Below, piece after piece: positions 27,993 through 35,565 of a stretch of 64,000 nucleotides of DNA. Every line of letters starts with the position of its first letter. Positions within the stretch are counted from its first letter, which is position 1. This stretch comes from CAZEBW01 sp964510205 (GTDB lineage: Bacteria > Chloroflexota > Anaerolineae > VGOG01), in contig CAZEBW010000007.1 in NCBI GenBank assembly GCA_964510205.1, positions 18,222 through 82,221 of the forward strand, read 5' to 3'. A program made the position numbers and the translations under genes. The notes under the pieces were generated by a model that made no database searches, was not told the DNA's origin, and worked only from the letters and a program-made list of their open reading frames with translations.

Positions 27993-28086
27993 CTCAGGCC
28001 TTGAGTTCACCAGTTTCGAGACCTCGACGAACCCTGTCGAGCTGTTTCGGGTTTACCTGACCATCCGACCGAGGACCAACAGACCA

Positions 28087-28797
28087 ATGAAAGGCTTTTC
28101 TGGTTTTCCCGCTGGCAAGGTGCACTTCACCCCCTTGCCCAATCTGTTCTTCAGCGAGCTCCTGCCGGCCATTGATGACCTGGCCGAGCTGAAGGTGACG
28201 CTGCACATCTTCTGGCTGCTGCATCAGAAGAAGGGCTATCCCCGATACGTGAGCCGGCGGGAATTGGAGGCCGACGGGGTGCTGCTGGGAGGGCTCAAGG
28301 GGACGGGACAGGAGCCCGAGGATCGCCTGGCGCAAGCTTTGGAGCGAGCCGTGGCCCGGGGCACCCTTCTCCAGGTGACGGCCCGCCGGGAGAATGAGCA
28401 GGACGACTGGTATTTCATGAACACCGACCTGGGCCGTCGGACGGTGGACAAAATCCGCCGTGGAGAACTGGAGCTCGAGGCGGACACCCTGCCCAGCAAG
28501 GTGCATTTGAAAGCAGAGCGTCCCAACATCTTCGCCCTCTACGAACAGAACATCGGCTTGCTCACGCCCCTCATCGCCGAGGAACTCCGCGACGCCGAGA
28601 AAACCTACCCCGCCGACTGGATCGAGGAAGCTTTCAGGATAGCCGTGGAGCACAATGCGCGCCGTTGGCGGTACGTGCACAGCATTCTGGAGCGCTGGGC
28701 AGCCGAAGGGAAGGATAGTGAAAAGGGTAGACGAGGTCCTGAAGAAGATCGCCGCAGATACATCAAAGGGAAATATGCCGACTACATCGAACACTGA
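28087..28797 (+). CDS. DnaD-like replication protein
   Basis: A 236-aa protein with the two-part layout of DnaD/DnaB primosome proteins. The N-terminal half (about 1-125) resembles the winged-helix oligomerisation domain. The C-terminal half has the DnaD-like motif NIFALYEQNIGLLTPLIAEE, then DWIEEAFRIAVEHNARRWRY and IHS/ILERWAAEG, ending in a basic tail. In Firmicutes such proteins help load DnaB helicase. Its location between dnaB and a DnaC-like ATPase supports that role. The downstream gene begins within its last 80 bp. Confidence 0.82.
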   Translation: MKGFSGFPAGKVHFTPLPNLFFSELLPAIDDLAELKVTLHIFWLLHQKKGYPRYVSRRELEADGVLLGGLKGTGQEPEDRLAQALERAVARGTLLQVTARRENEQDDWYFMNTDLGRRTVDKIRRGELELEADTLPSKVHLKAERPNIFALYEQNIGLLTPLIAEELRDAEKTYPADWIEEAFRIAVEHNARRWRYVHSILERWAAEGKDSEKGRRGPEEDRRRYIKGKYADYIEH

Positions 28798-30175
28798 GGA
28801 AGTCCAAGGTCCGAAGTCCAAAGCCCGAAGTCTGAAGTCCAAGGAGCCAGGACTTAGGACTGGCCAAGCCTGTCCCATCTGCAAGGGGGCCGGGTATCTG
28901 ATCAAGGATGTGCCCTTTGATCATCCTGATTTCGGCAAACTCTATCCCTGCCAGTGCAAGATCGAGGCATTGGAGGCCAAGCGCCTCTCGAAGTTGCGGG
29001 ATTTGAGCCAGTTGGGCAAGCTTTCCCGCATGACCTTTGAGAGCTTCATACCTGAGGGCGTTGGCCTCAACACCCAGAAGCGCGAGAATCTGCGGCGAGC
29101 CTACGAACGGGCTAAACACTTCGCCCAGGAACCGATAGGCTGGTTGATCCTCAAAGGCGGCTACGGCTGCGGCAAGACCCACCTATCAGCGGCCATATCT
29201 AACTACCGCATTGCCAACGGTCAGCCTGTTCTGTTCGTCGTGGTGCCCGATCTCCTGGACCATCTGCGAGCCACCTACGCCCCCACCAGCGAGGTCTCTT
29301 ACGATGAGCGATTCGAGGAAGTGCGCAATGCTCCCTTGCTGGTCCTCGACGACTTCGGCACGCACAGCGCCACCCCTTGGGCCCAGGAAAAACTCTACCA
29401 GATACTTAACCACCGCTACAACGCCCGCTTGCCCACCGTCATCACCACCAACCGCGAGCTGGAGGAGATTGACCTGCGGCTTCGCTCTCGGCTGGTGGAC
29501 CCCGACCTGACGGAGATTGTCACCATCCTGGCGCCCGACTTCCGCCGCAGCGGGGTGAGCCAGGATCAATCGGAGCTTTCCAGCCTCTCTCTCCACGGCG
29601 ACAAGACCTTCCAGACCTTCGACCTGCGCGCCCACGAGCTGCCCCGCGATGAGCACGAGAACCTCAAACGGGCCTTTGCCATTGCCAAGGGATACGCCGA
29701 GAGCCCGGTGGACTGGCTGGTCTTCACTGGCCCTTATGGCTGCGGCAAGACCCATCTCGCGGCGGCCATTGCCAACTCTTGGCAAGATCGGGGGCATTCG
29801 GCCCTCTTCATCGTCGTTCCCGACCTTCTCGACCACCTGCGAGCTACGTTCAATCCCCAAAGTCTGGTTTCATACGACCAGCGATTCGAAGAAATACGCA
29901 ATGCCTCTCTGTTGATCCTCGACGACCTGGGCACCCAGAGCGCCACGACCTGGGCTCAAGAGAAACTCTTCCAGCTTTTCAACCATCGCTACAGCGCTCG
30001 CTTGCCCACCGTGATCACCATGCAAGAGTCAGTAGAGGAATTCGAGAAGACCAACCCCCGCCTCAGCTCGCGCATTTTGGACTTCTCCCGCTGCACCGTC
30101 TTCGCCATCATCGCCCCCAGCTACCGTGGCGGAGCGCGTCCCCAGAGACGACAGGGCCGCCGACGCAAGGGTTAG
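28718..30175 (+). CDS. DnaC/DnaI-like helicase loader with two AAA+ domains
   Basis: Predicted primosomal ATPase, about 485 aa. An N-terminal Cys motif (CPICKGAG...YPCQC) resembles a zinc ribbon. Two homologous DnaC-type AAA+ modules follow. The first has Walker A GGYGCGKTH near residue 150 and Walker B LLVLDDFG. The second has GPYGCGKTH near 340 and LLILDDLG. The copies share long stretches such as VVPDLLDHLRAT and WAQEKL. A DnaC normally has one. Between residues ~28 and 45 lies a simple-repeat insertion. GTG 28718 (AGGG site) overlaps the DnaD-like gene by 80 bp; ATG 28775 is the alternative. Confidence 0.82.
   Translation: MKRVDEVLKKIAADTSKGNMPTTSNTEEVQGPKSKARSLKSKEPGLRTGQACPICKGAGYLIKDVPFDHPDFGKLYPCQCKIEALEAKRLSKLRDLSQLGKLSRMTFESFIPEGVGLNTQKRENLRRAYERAKHFAQEPIGWLILKGGYGCGKTHLSAAISNYRIANGQPVLFVVVPDLLDHLRATYAPTSEVSYDERFEEVRNAPLLVLDDFGTHSATPWAQEKLYQILNHRYNARLPTVITTNRELEEIDLRLRSRLVDPDLTEIVTILAPDFRRSGVSQDQSELSSLSLHGDKTFQTFDLRAHELPRDEHENLKRAFAIAKGYAESPVDWLVFTGPYGCGKTHLAAAIANSWQDRGHSALFIVVPDLLDHLRATFNPQSLVSYDQRFEEIRNASLLILDDLGTQSATTWAQEKLFQLFNHRYSARLPTVITMQESVEEFEKTNPRLSSRILDFSRCTVFAIIAPSYRGGARPQRRQGRRRKG
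28799..28848. repeat. Simple repeat inserted in frame in the DnaC-like gene
   Basis: Degenerate copies of GAAGTCCAAAGCCC/GAAGTCTGAAGTCCAAG encode VQGPKSKARSLKSKEP ahead of the zinc-ribbon motif. Confidence 0.65.
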
Positions 30176-30191
30176 ACCCAATGCGAACCAA

Positions 30192-30234
30192 AAGACCTCG
30201 GAGGTCTGCTGAGATCTCCGAGGTCTTCTTTTTT
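30192..30234 (+). terminator. Rho-independent terminator after the primosome genes
   Basis: AAGACCTCGGAGGTC pairs with GATCTCCGAGGTCTT (one G-U), followed by CTTTTTT, 17 bp after the stop codon of the DnaC-like gene. Confidence 0.9.
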
Positions 30235-30251
30235 GGAAGAGGACTTCGCGC

Positions 30252-31967
30252 CTACTGCCGCGGCATTTTCACCGTAAAGGTCGTGTCACCCGGCTGGCTC
30301 CTAACCTCGAACTTGGCCCCGTAGGGGCTCAGAAGCTGATAGCAACTGTGCAGTCCCAGCCCCGTCCCCGTGAGAGATTCCCCACTGAAGGACTTGGTGG
30401 TGAAGAATGGCTCGAAGAGGTGAGGGATGTTCTCCTCTGGGATACCTACTCCCGTGTCGTGGAAATCAATGTAGACGTATTCCTCGTTACAGCACGTGGT
30501 GACGGTGAGAACTGGCTCCTCGCAGTCCTCCATGGCGTCTATGGCGTTGCCGATGATGTTGGAGAAGGATTGGCTGAAGTCGCTGTAGATGCCTTCAACG
30601 TACAGAGGCGACTCACAGAAATTGTAAACCTTCTTGATCTGGTGTTTGAAACGCGGATCCCCGTTCAAGAACTTCAGCTCCTGCCAAAGCAGATCATTGA
30701 TCTCAACTAACTGCTTGTGCTCCTCTTGCTCCTGACGGCTCTTGTACATCAGGTTGTCAATGATTTCCTCCATCGTTTTGCCCCCGCGCTCGATGGCGAA
30801 CAACTCCTGACGTATGTTGTCATATATCTCGGCAATTCGGGCGGGCATCTCCGCCTTGCGGCCAGCTTTCTGGCTAAAAAAGTCCGGCAGTATCTCCTCG
30901 AAGCAGTCTCGTGTGTCCTCGAAGATAAGCTGAGTTCGACCCCTGATAACCGTTAGCGGAGTGAGGAGGTTGTGGGCGATGCCCTGCGCTAGTCGCCCAA
31001 TGGCCGAGAGTTTCTCAGCCTGGGCAAGTTGGGTCTGCAACTGCTTCTGTAGAGTGATATCCTGAACGATTTGTACCAGCCTATCCACATTGCCTTCTGA
31101 ATCCCGCAGGGGATGGGTAGATAGCCGAAGGTCTTTTCCCAGCACAGGTTCTCTCACCTCGATGGTTTGAGGCTCCCCTGTCCGCATCGTCTCAATCTGA
31201 GGACAGTAATCGGGAGGTTCGTCCCGATTGTGTAAGACTCGATAGCACTTCCGGCCGATGAGTTTGGCGGGCGTAGTGCCCAACATTTTGGCCAAAGCGA
31301 CGTTGACGCGAAGGATGTTGAATTCCTCGTCCAGCATGAAGATGCCTTCAGTGATGGCGTCAAAGATTTCCTCCCATTCCCTCTTGGCGCGAACCACTTT
31401 TTGAAACGTCTGCGCGTTTTCGATGGCAGCCCCGACCTGCTGGCCAATAGTCACCAGCAAGTTGACCTCTTGAGAGTTTGGAGCGCGGCCTCGGCTGAAG
31501 ACGTTCATGATCCCCAGTAAATTGCCGTTGGCGCTCAGGGGCACGCTGATGTAGGAGCGAAGCCCCTCTCGGTCTTGCAGGAACCTGCCAAGCCGAGGGT
31601 ACTGAGAGATTTCCTGCACCACGATGAGTCTCTCCAGCTCAGGAGTCACCGCCGGGAAATCCTGCCCAGCTTTCATGGTGATCAACTCCCGGGCAAATCT
31701 TTCCCCCATCCCCCGCTGAGCCTCTAATACAAACTCCCCCCGGGCTTCATTGAACAGGAAGACAAAGCCTGTCTCTAATCCCATGGAGGACAACGCAATG
31801 TCCAGAGCCTTCTCCAGGATCTCTCGCAGATCAAGCGACGGCACAACCTCGACGTTGATCTTATTGAGAGTGACAAGTTCCTCCTCTCTGGATAGCAGCG
31901 CATCATTGACTCCCTCTAACTCAGCAATCTTCTCCTCCAGACTGTCGAGCAACGCCTCTTTCCCCAT
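30252..31967 (-). CDS. Sensor histidine kinase with GAF and PAS domains
   Basis: Soluble sensor kinase of 571 aa without membrane segments. An N-terminal coiled coil leads to a GAF domain (about 35-195) and a PAS domain (about 200-325). The dimerisation helix has AQGIAHNLLTPLTVIRG: His followed by Asn where Glu is usual. The ATPase domain follows (NIIGNAIDAMED as N-box, DTGVGIPEENIPHLFEPFFTTKS, GTGLGLHSCY). ATG 31967 has a GAGGAGGAAAG site. It lies 14 bp after the HD-GYP regulator gene, so the two probably form one signalling pair. Confidence 0.9.
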   Translation of the reverse strand: MGKEALLDSLEEKIAELEGVNDALLSREEELVTLNKINVEVVPSLDLREILEKALDIALSSMGLETGFVFLFNEARGEFVLEAQRGMGERFARELITMKAGQDFPAVTPELERLIVVQEISQYPRLGRFLQDREGLRSYISVPLSANGNLLGIMNVFSRGRAPNSQEVNLLVTIGQQVGAAIENAQTFQKVVRAKREWEEIFDAITEGIFMLDEEFNILRVNVALAKMLGTTPAKLIGRKCYRVLHNRDEPPDYCPQIETMRTGEPQTIEVREPVLGKDLRLSTHPLRDSEGNVDRLVQIVQDITLQKQLQTQLAQAEKLSAIGRLAQGIAHNLLTPLTVIRGRTQLIFEDTRDCFEEILPDFFSQKAGRKAEMPARIAEIYDNIRQELFAIERGGKTMEEIIDNLMYKSRQEQEEHKQLVEINDLLWQELKFLNGDPRFKHQIKKVYNFCESPLYVEGIYSDFSQSFSNIIGNAIDAMEDCEEPVLTVTTCCNEEYVYIDFHDTGVGIPEENIPHLFEPFFTTKSFSGESLTGTGLGLHSCYQLLSPYGAKFEVRSQPGDTTFTVKMPRQ

Positions 31968-31981
31968 CTTTCCTCCTCGGT

Positions 31982-33622
31982 TTACCAAAGCGCTTGGCCG
32001 GGACGGTCCGCGTCGTTCCTTAGCCAGGCAACTGGATCACGATCCCTCGTCTCCTGTTCGAACCTAAAACCTTTCTGTCTGAAGAGCTTCAAGCACGCCC
32101 CTACCACTTCAGGGTCATAGAGAGTATGCCTATTCTGCAAGATCTCGTCCAGGGCCCTATCTAGGCCGCGAGCCGCTCGGTAGGGCTGGTGAGAGGCCAT
32201 AGCGTCAACGACGTCAGCCACCCCCAAGATTTTTGCCTCTGGCAAGATGTCCTCACCCGAAAGACCTTGAGGATACCCAGAGCCATCTAGCCGTTCGTGA
32301 TGCTGAAGCACGATTTCGGCCACCGGCCAGGGAAAGTCCACCTCTTTCAATATGTCGTAACCGATTTGGGGGTGCGCCTTGATGATGCCGTATTCGAGCT
32401 CGCTTATCCCATCGGGATTACTGAGGATTTCCACGGGTACGCTTATCTTGCCGATGTCATGAATCAGCCCCGCCACCCGGATCCCTTCGATCTGATCACC
32501 AAAAAGGCCCATCTCCTGGGCGATGGCAGTGGCCAACTGGGTTACCCGCTGTTGATGGCCGGCGGTATAGGGATTCCTCGTCCTGATCGCCGAGGCCAGC
32601 GCCTGGACCGTTTCATCGAAGGTCCTTCGCAATCTATCGAGACTTCTTTGGAGTTCTCCCTCCACTTGCTTATGCTCGGTAATGTCGGTGAAGACAGCCA
32701 GGGTGCCAGCGAAGCGGCCCCCCTCAATCAGAGGGCCGCTGCTGACCAGGGCGGGAATCAGCGCGCCGTCCTTGCGAACGAGCTGCAATTCGTAGCGATC
32801 GGCTTCGCCGTGCGCACGCCGTTCGTGGGCCGCCTGGATGCTGGGGTGCTGATCAGAGGAAACGATGGCTGTCCAGTGCTGGCCGATCAGCTCTTCGGGC
32901 GTGTAGCCCAACAGGTCAGCCGCAGCCGGGTTGACGAAGATGATACGCCCCTCTGCATTCTCCACAGCGATGCCCTCGGCCATGTTCTGGACGATATTCT
33001 GATTGAAGTCTTTCAGCCGCCGAATCTCCTCCTCGGCCTGCTTGCGGTCGAGGACCTCCTGCTGAAGCTGTTCGTTCAGCTCTTGTAGTTCGCTCTGCGT
33101 CTCAACGAGCTTTTGGTTCTGTCGGACAGCGTTATCATAGGTGGATAGGAGGAGATTCAACATTTGCTGACGGCCTGAGGTTATGACGTGACGCTCACCG
33201 CCAAATGCGATTTCCAGTTCCCCTTCCCCCCCGTTGTTTTTCCGCCGCACCGACCCTGCAAGAGCAAATTCTACTTGGGACAGGAGGTGATTTTCGTAAT
33301 ACGGTTTGGTCAGATAGTAATCCACCCCCGACTGGAGCGCCTGGATAACGTCCTCGGTGTCCGACAGCACGGCCAGCAATATGATCGGAATGTCCCTGAG
33401 CGCTTTGTCACGCTTGATCGCCTGGCACATCTCATAACCGTCCATGACCGGCATAACAATGTCAGAAACAATGAGATCTGGCTTGCGTTCGCGCGCCGCC
33501 GCGAGAGCCTCTTGGCCGTTGGTAGCAACCGTGACCCAGTAGCCGCGCTTCTGGAGCAAGTCCTTGAGTTGCGCGACTTGGATCAGGCTGTCTTTGACGA
33601 TCAAGATGCGCTTTTTCGCCAT
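31982..33622 (-). CDS. Response regulator with PAS and HD-GYP domains
   Basis: Predicted cyclic-di-GMP phosphodiesterase (about 546 aa). The receiver domain (1-120) has phospho-acceptor Asp in IVSDIVMPVMDG and TKPY. However, the first acidic pair is Lys-Asp (LIVKDS) instead of Asp-Asp, which may weaken metal binding. A coiled coil and a PAS domain (FVNPAAADLLGYTPEELIG) follow. The HD-GYP domain comes last (GHQQRVTQL, IHDIGKISVP, HHERLDGSGYPQGL). ATG 33622 (GGGAGGGCGC) starts at the canonical receiver; an earlier ATG at 33751 with a GAGAGGGG site would add 43 residues. Confidence 0.9.
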   Translation of the reverse strand: MAKKRILIVKDSLIQVAQLKDLLQKRGYWVTVATNGQEALAAARERKPDLIVSDIVMPVMDGYEMCQAIKRDKALRDIPIILLAVLSDTEDVIQALQSGVDYYLTKPYYENHLLSQVEFALAGSVRRKNNGGEGELEIAFGGERHVITSGRQQMLNLLLSTYDNAVRQNQKLVETQSELQELNEQLQQEVLDRKQAEEEIRRLKDFNQNIVQNMAEGIAVENAEGRIIFVNPAAADLLGYTPEELIGQHWTAIVSSDQHPSIQAAHERRAHGEADRYELQLVRKDGALIPALVSSGPLIEGGRFAGTLAVFTDITEHKQVEGELQRSLDRLRRTFDETVQALASAIRTRNPYTAGHQQRVTQLATAIAQEMGLFGDQIEGIRVAGLIHDIGKISVPVEILSNPDGISELEYGIIKAHPQIGYDILKEVDFPWPVAEIVLQHHERLDGSGYPQGLSGEDILPEAKILGVADVVDAMASHQPYRAARGLDRALDEILQNRHTLYDPEVVGACLKLFRQKGFRFEQETRDRDPVAWLRNDADRPGQALW

Positions 33623-33953
33623 GCGCCCTCCCGCAGCCATCTCTTGTAATCGTTCTGGGTACTCTGAGCGCGCTTCTCTGCCCCGCCGGCGCCCATCGCC
33701 CCTCACTTCCAATTCAGCAACCCGTTGACGCGATCCTAGCGACTCATTCATGAATAGCACCCCTCTCTCTTAGCCTGCTCATGCACCCTGTGAACCTCTC
33801 GTGACCTCAAAACGAACAATGACCTCGCCCCATTCGAATCGCCCAGCACGCCCCTGGCATGAGCAAATCATCTACCACCCTTTTTAGCTCCTGCCAGGGG
33901 CCACTGCAAGGGCGTGCTTGCATTTGGGGGGGGACATGCCCGTGGCCGTTGTG
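33623..33953. other. Gap between the HD-GYP regulator and the mini-regulator genes
   Basis: The left part may encode an N-terminal extension of the HD-GYP protein (to 33751). The rest is non-coding as far as I can see. It contains a 9-bp inverted repeat CCCCTGGCA/TGCCAGGGG (near 33853 and 33892) that could end transcription of the mini-regulators. Confidence 0.4.
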
Positions 33954-34175
33954 CTACTGAACCCCAGATTTGTCCTCCGATCGCCGGTGAGAAGACACGC
34001 GGCTCTCCTCGAGGTATTCGTTCAACATACTCAGGCTGTACCTGCGGTGGCCGCCTGGCGTCCGGAAAGGGATCAAACTTCCGTCTCTCTCCATCCTCCT
34101 CAGAGTGTATAAGCTCACCCGCAGATACTCAGCGGCCTCCTTCGCTGTAAGGATGATCATTTCCTCTTCTGTCAT
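33954..34175 (-). CDS. BldC/MerR-like single-domain DNA-binding protein
   Basis: A 73-aa winged helix-turn-helix protein (LTAKEAAEYLRVSLYTLRRM, then RTPGGHRRYSLSMLNEYLEE) with a short charged tail and no effector domain. It is paralogous to 34190-34414 (15 bp upstream on the same strand) and to 635-907. Likely co-transcribed with the upstream copy. Target genes are unknown; the shared ATACAATTTGTAGT motif at 34.5 and 8.7 kb is a candidate binding site for this family. Confidence 0.82.
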   Translation of the reverse strand: MTEEEMIILTAKEAAEYLRVSLYTLRRMERDGSLIPFRTPGGHRRYSLSMLNEYLEESRVSSHRRSEDKSGVQ

Positions 34176-34189
34176 ATCTCACCCCCTCT

Positions 34190-34414
34190 TCACGTCCGCC
34201 CCGTTCTGTCCCCACTGGTCTGGGGGCGGGGAGATTTGCGACTATTGTTTAGGTATTGGTTCAGCATCCTGAGACTGTACCTGCGATGCCCGCCGGGGGT
34301 ACGATAAGGCACCAACGCACCATCGCTCTCTATCTTGCTCAAGGTGAACATGCTCACCCGAAGGTACCTCGCGGCTTCCTTGGCAGTCATGAGCCTGACC
34401 CTATGCTTTGTCAT
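34190..34414 (-). CDS. BldC/MerR-like single-domain DNA-binding protein
   Basis: A 74-aa regulator (RLMTAKEAARYLRVSMFTLSKI, then YRTPGGHRRYSLRMLNQYL), the closest relative of the product of 635-907. The frame is open further up, but ATG 34414 has an AAAGGAGTGCTGAAA site and gives the domain-only architecture of its paralogues. Three CTACAA-type repeats inside a large dyad lie 120-160 bp upstream, so autoregulation is plausible. Confidence 0.82.
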   Translation of the reverse strand: MTKHRVRLMTAKEAARYLRVSMFTLSKIESDGALVPYRTPGGHRRYSLRMLNQYLNNSRKSPRPQTSGDRTGRT

Positions 34415-34530
34415 TTTCAGCACTCCTTTCCTCGCTTGCCGAAGAACTGCCCAGAAGTGAACGAAAAGGCCGGAATTTTTCTGAACTGATTGAAGACTCC
34501 CCTGAAAAAAGGTCAGAATCTCAAACGATG

Positions 34531-34577
34531 CCACTACAAATTGTATCATAGCTACAAACTTACTACAATTTATAGTG
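34531..34577. promoter_or_regulatory. Operator-like dyad with three CTACAA repeats
   Basis: CCACTACAAATTGTA and TACAATTTATAGTGG form a 14/15 inverted repeat across 47 bp. Between and within them are three direct copies of CTACAA(A/T) starting at 34534, 34552 and 34563. ACTACAAATTGTAT (34533-34546) is the exact reverse complement of the site at 8726-8739. The rest of 34415-34760 is AT-rich with no other feature recognised. Confidence 0.6.
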
Positions 34578-34760
34578 GGCTCAATCATCAAAATGGAGTT
34601 TTTTCAGTAGAGTCATTGAATTATAGCAAATTTGGCCCAAGTTTGGGGTGAAGAAAGCGTTAATTCAACATTAATTTGGCGTGAAACAGGCAGGGACCAC
34701 GTCGAGGCTGCTCCGTATTCAAAGGGATAGCGCGGGTTCTGTATCGCAGCCCGTGCCCTC

Positions 34761-34798
34761 CAAAGAAAGAGCGCTAGTCCGATGATGGACTAGCGCTC
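34761..34798 (-). terminator. Terminator of the 34854-37173 two-component operon
   Basis: A perfect 12-bp stem GAGCGCTAGTCC/GGACTAGCGCTC with a 6-nt loop is followed on the minus strand by TTTCTTTG. Confidence 0.8.
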
Positions 34799-34853
34799 GG
34801 TGGGAGAGCTTTGGTTTTTCAGAGGAACTTGAATCCTGCCAGACTCTAGCTCG

Positions 34854-35543
34854 CTACTCGCTGATGATATAGCCGTGGCGGGAGATTGTTCTGATATAGA
34901 TAGGCTCGGTGGGCGTGGGTTCGATCTTGGCCCGGATGTTCTTGATATGCGCTCTGACCAGGTTAGGATCGCCCGTACCGGGGGGGTATTCCCACACCTC
35001 CTGCAGCAGCCTCTCGGTGGAGATGACCTCCCCGGCGTGGTTCATTAGATAGTAGAGCAGTTCAAACTCTACTGGGGTAAGGAGAAGAACGTAGCCGTCC
35101 ACATTCAGCTTGAAGGTGCGGGGATCGAGGGAGAGAGCGCCAACTTCCAGAGGGGCTTTGGGCGCTTCGCTGGGCATACTGCGGCGCAGAAGGGCCCTCA
35201 CCCGCAGCTCTAGCTCTCGCAGGTCGAAGGGCTTGGTCAGGTAGTCATCAGCCCCGGCCTCGAAGCCTTCGATCTTATTCTCTATTTTCCCTTTGGCCGT
35301 CAAGAATAGGATAGGCACAGAAGCCACGTTGGGGAGAATACGGATGCGCTGGCAGACCTCAATGCCATTCATGCGGGGCATCATGATGTCCAACACGACC
35401 AAGTCGGGGCAATGCTGTTGAATCAGTTGCAGGGCCTGAGCACCGCTGTAGGCCACAACCACCTCGTGGTTTCTGCGCCGCAGGGTGCGCTCTACTGTCC
35501 CAGCAACGTCTCGGTCGTCATCAACAACCAGGATACGGGCCAT
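34854..35543 (-). CDS. OmpR-family response regulator
   Basis: A 229-aa two-component transcription factor. The receiver has the acidic pair in ILVVDDDRD, phospho-acceptor Asp in LVVLDIMMPRMNG, and Thr/Lys in FLTAKG and YLTKPFD. The C-terminal winged helix (about 130-229) has LTPVEFELLYYLMNHAGEV and the HIKNIRAKIEP recognition region. ATG 35543 follows a GGAGGTGACTT site. It lies 22 bp downstream of its likely partner kinase. Confidence 0.95.
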   Translation of the reverse strand: MARILVVDDDRDVAGTVERTLRRRNHEVVVAYSGAQALQLIQQHCPDLVVLDIMMPRMNGIEVCQRIRILPNVASVPILFLTAKGKIENKIEGFEAGADDYLTKPFDLRELELRVRALLRRSMPSEAPKAPLEVGALSLDPRTFKLNVDGYVLLLTPVEFELLYYLMNHAGEVISTERLLQEVWEYPPGTGDPNLVRAHIKNIRAKIEPTPTEPIYIRTISRHGYIISE

Positions 35544-35565
35544 AAGTCACCTCCAAAGTTAAGGA

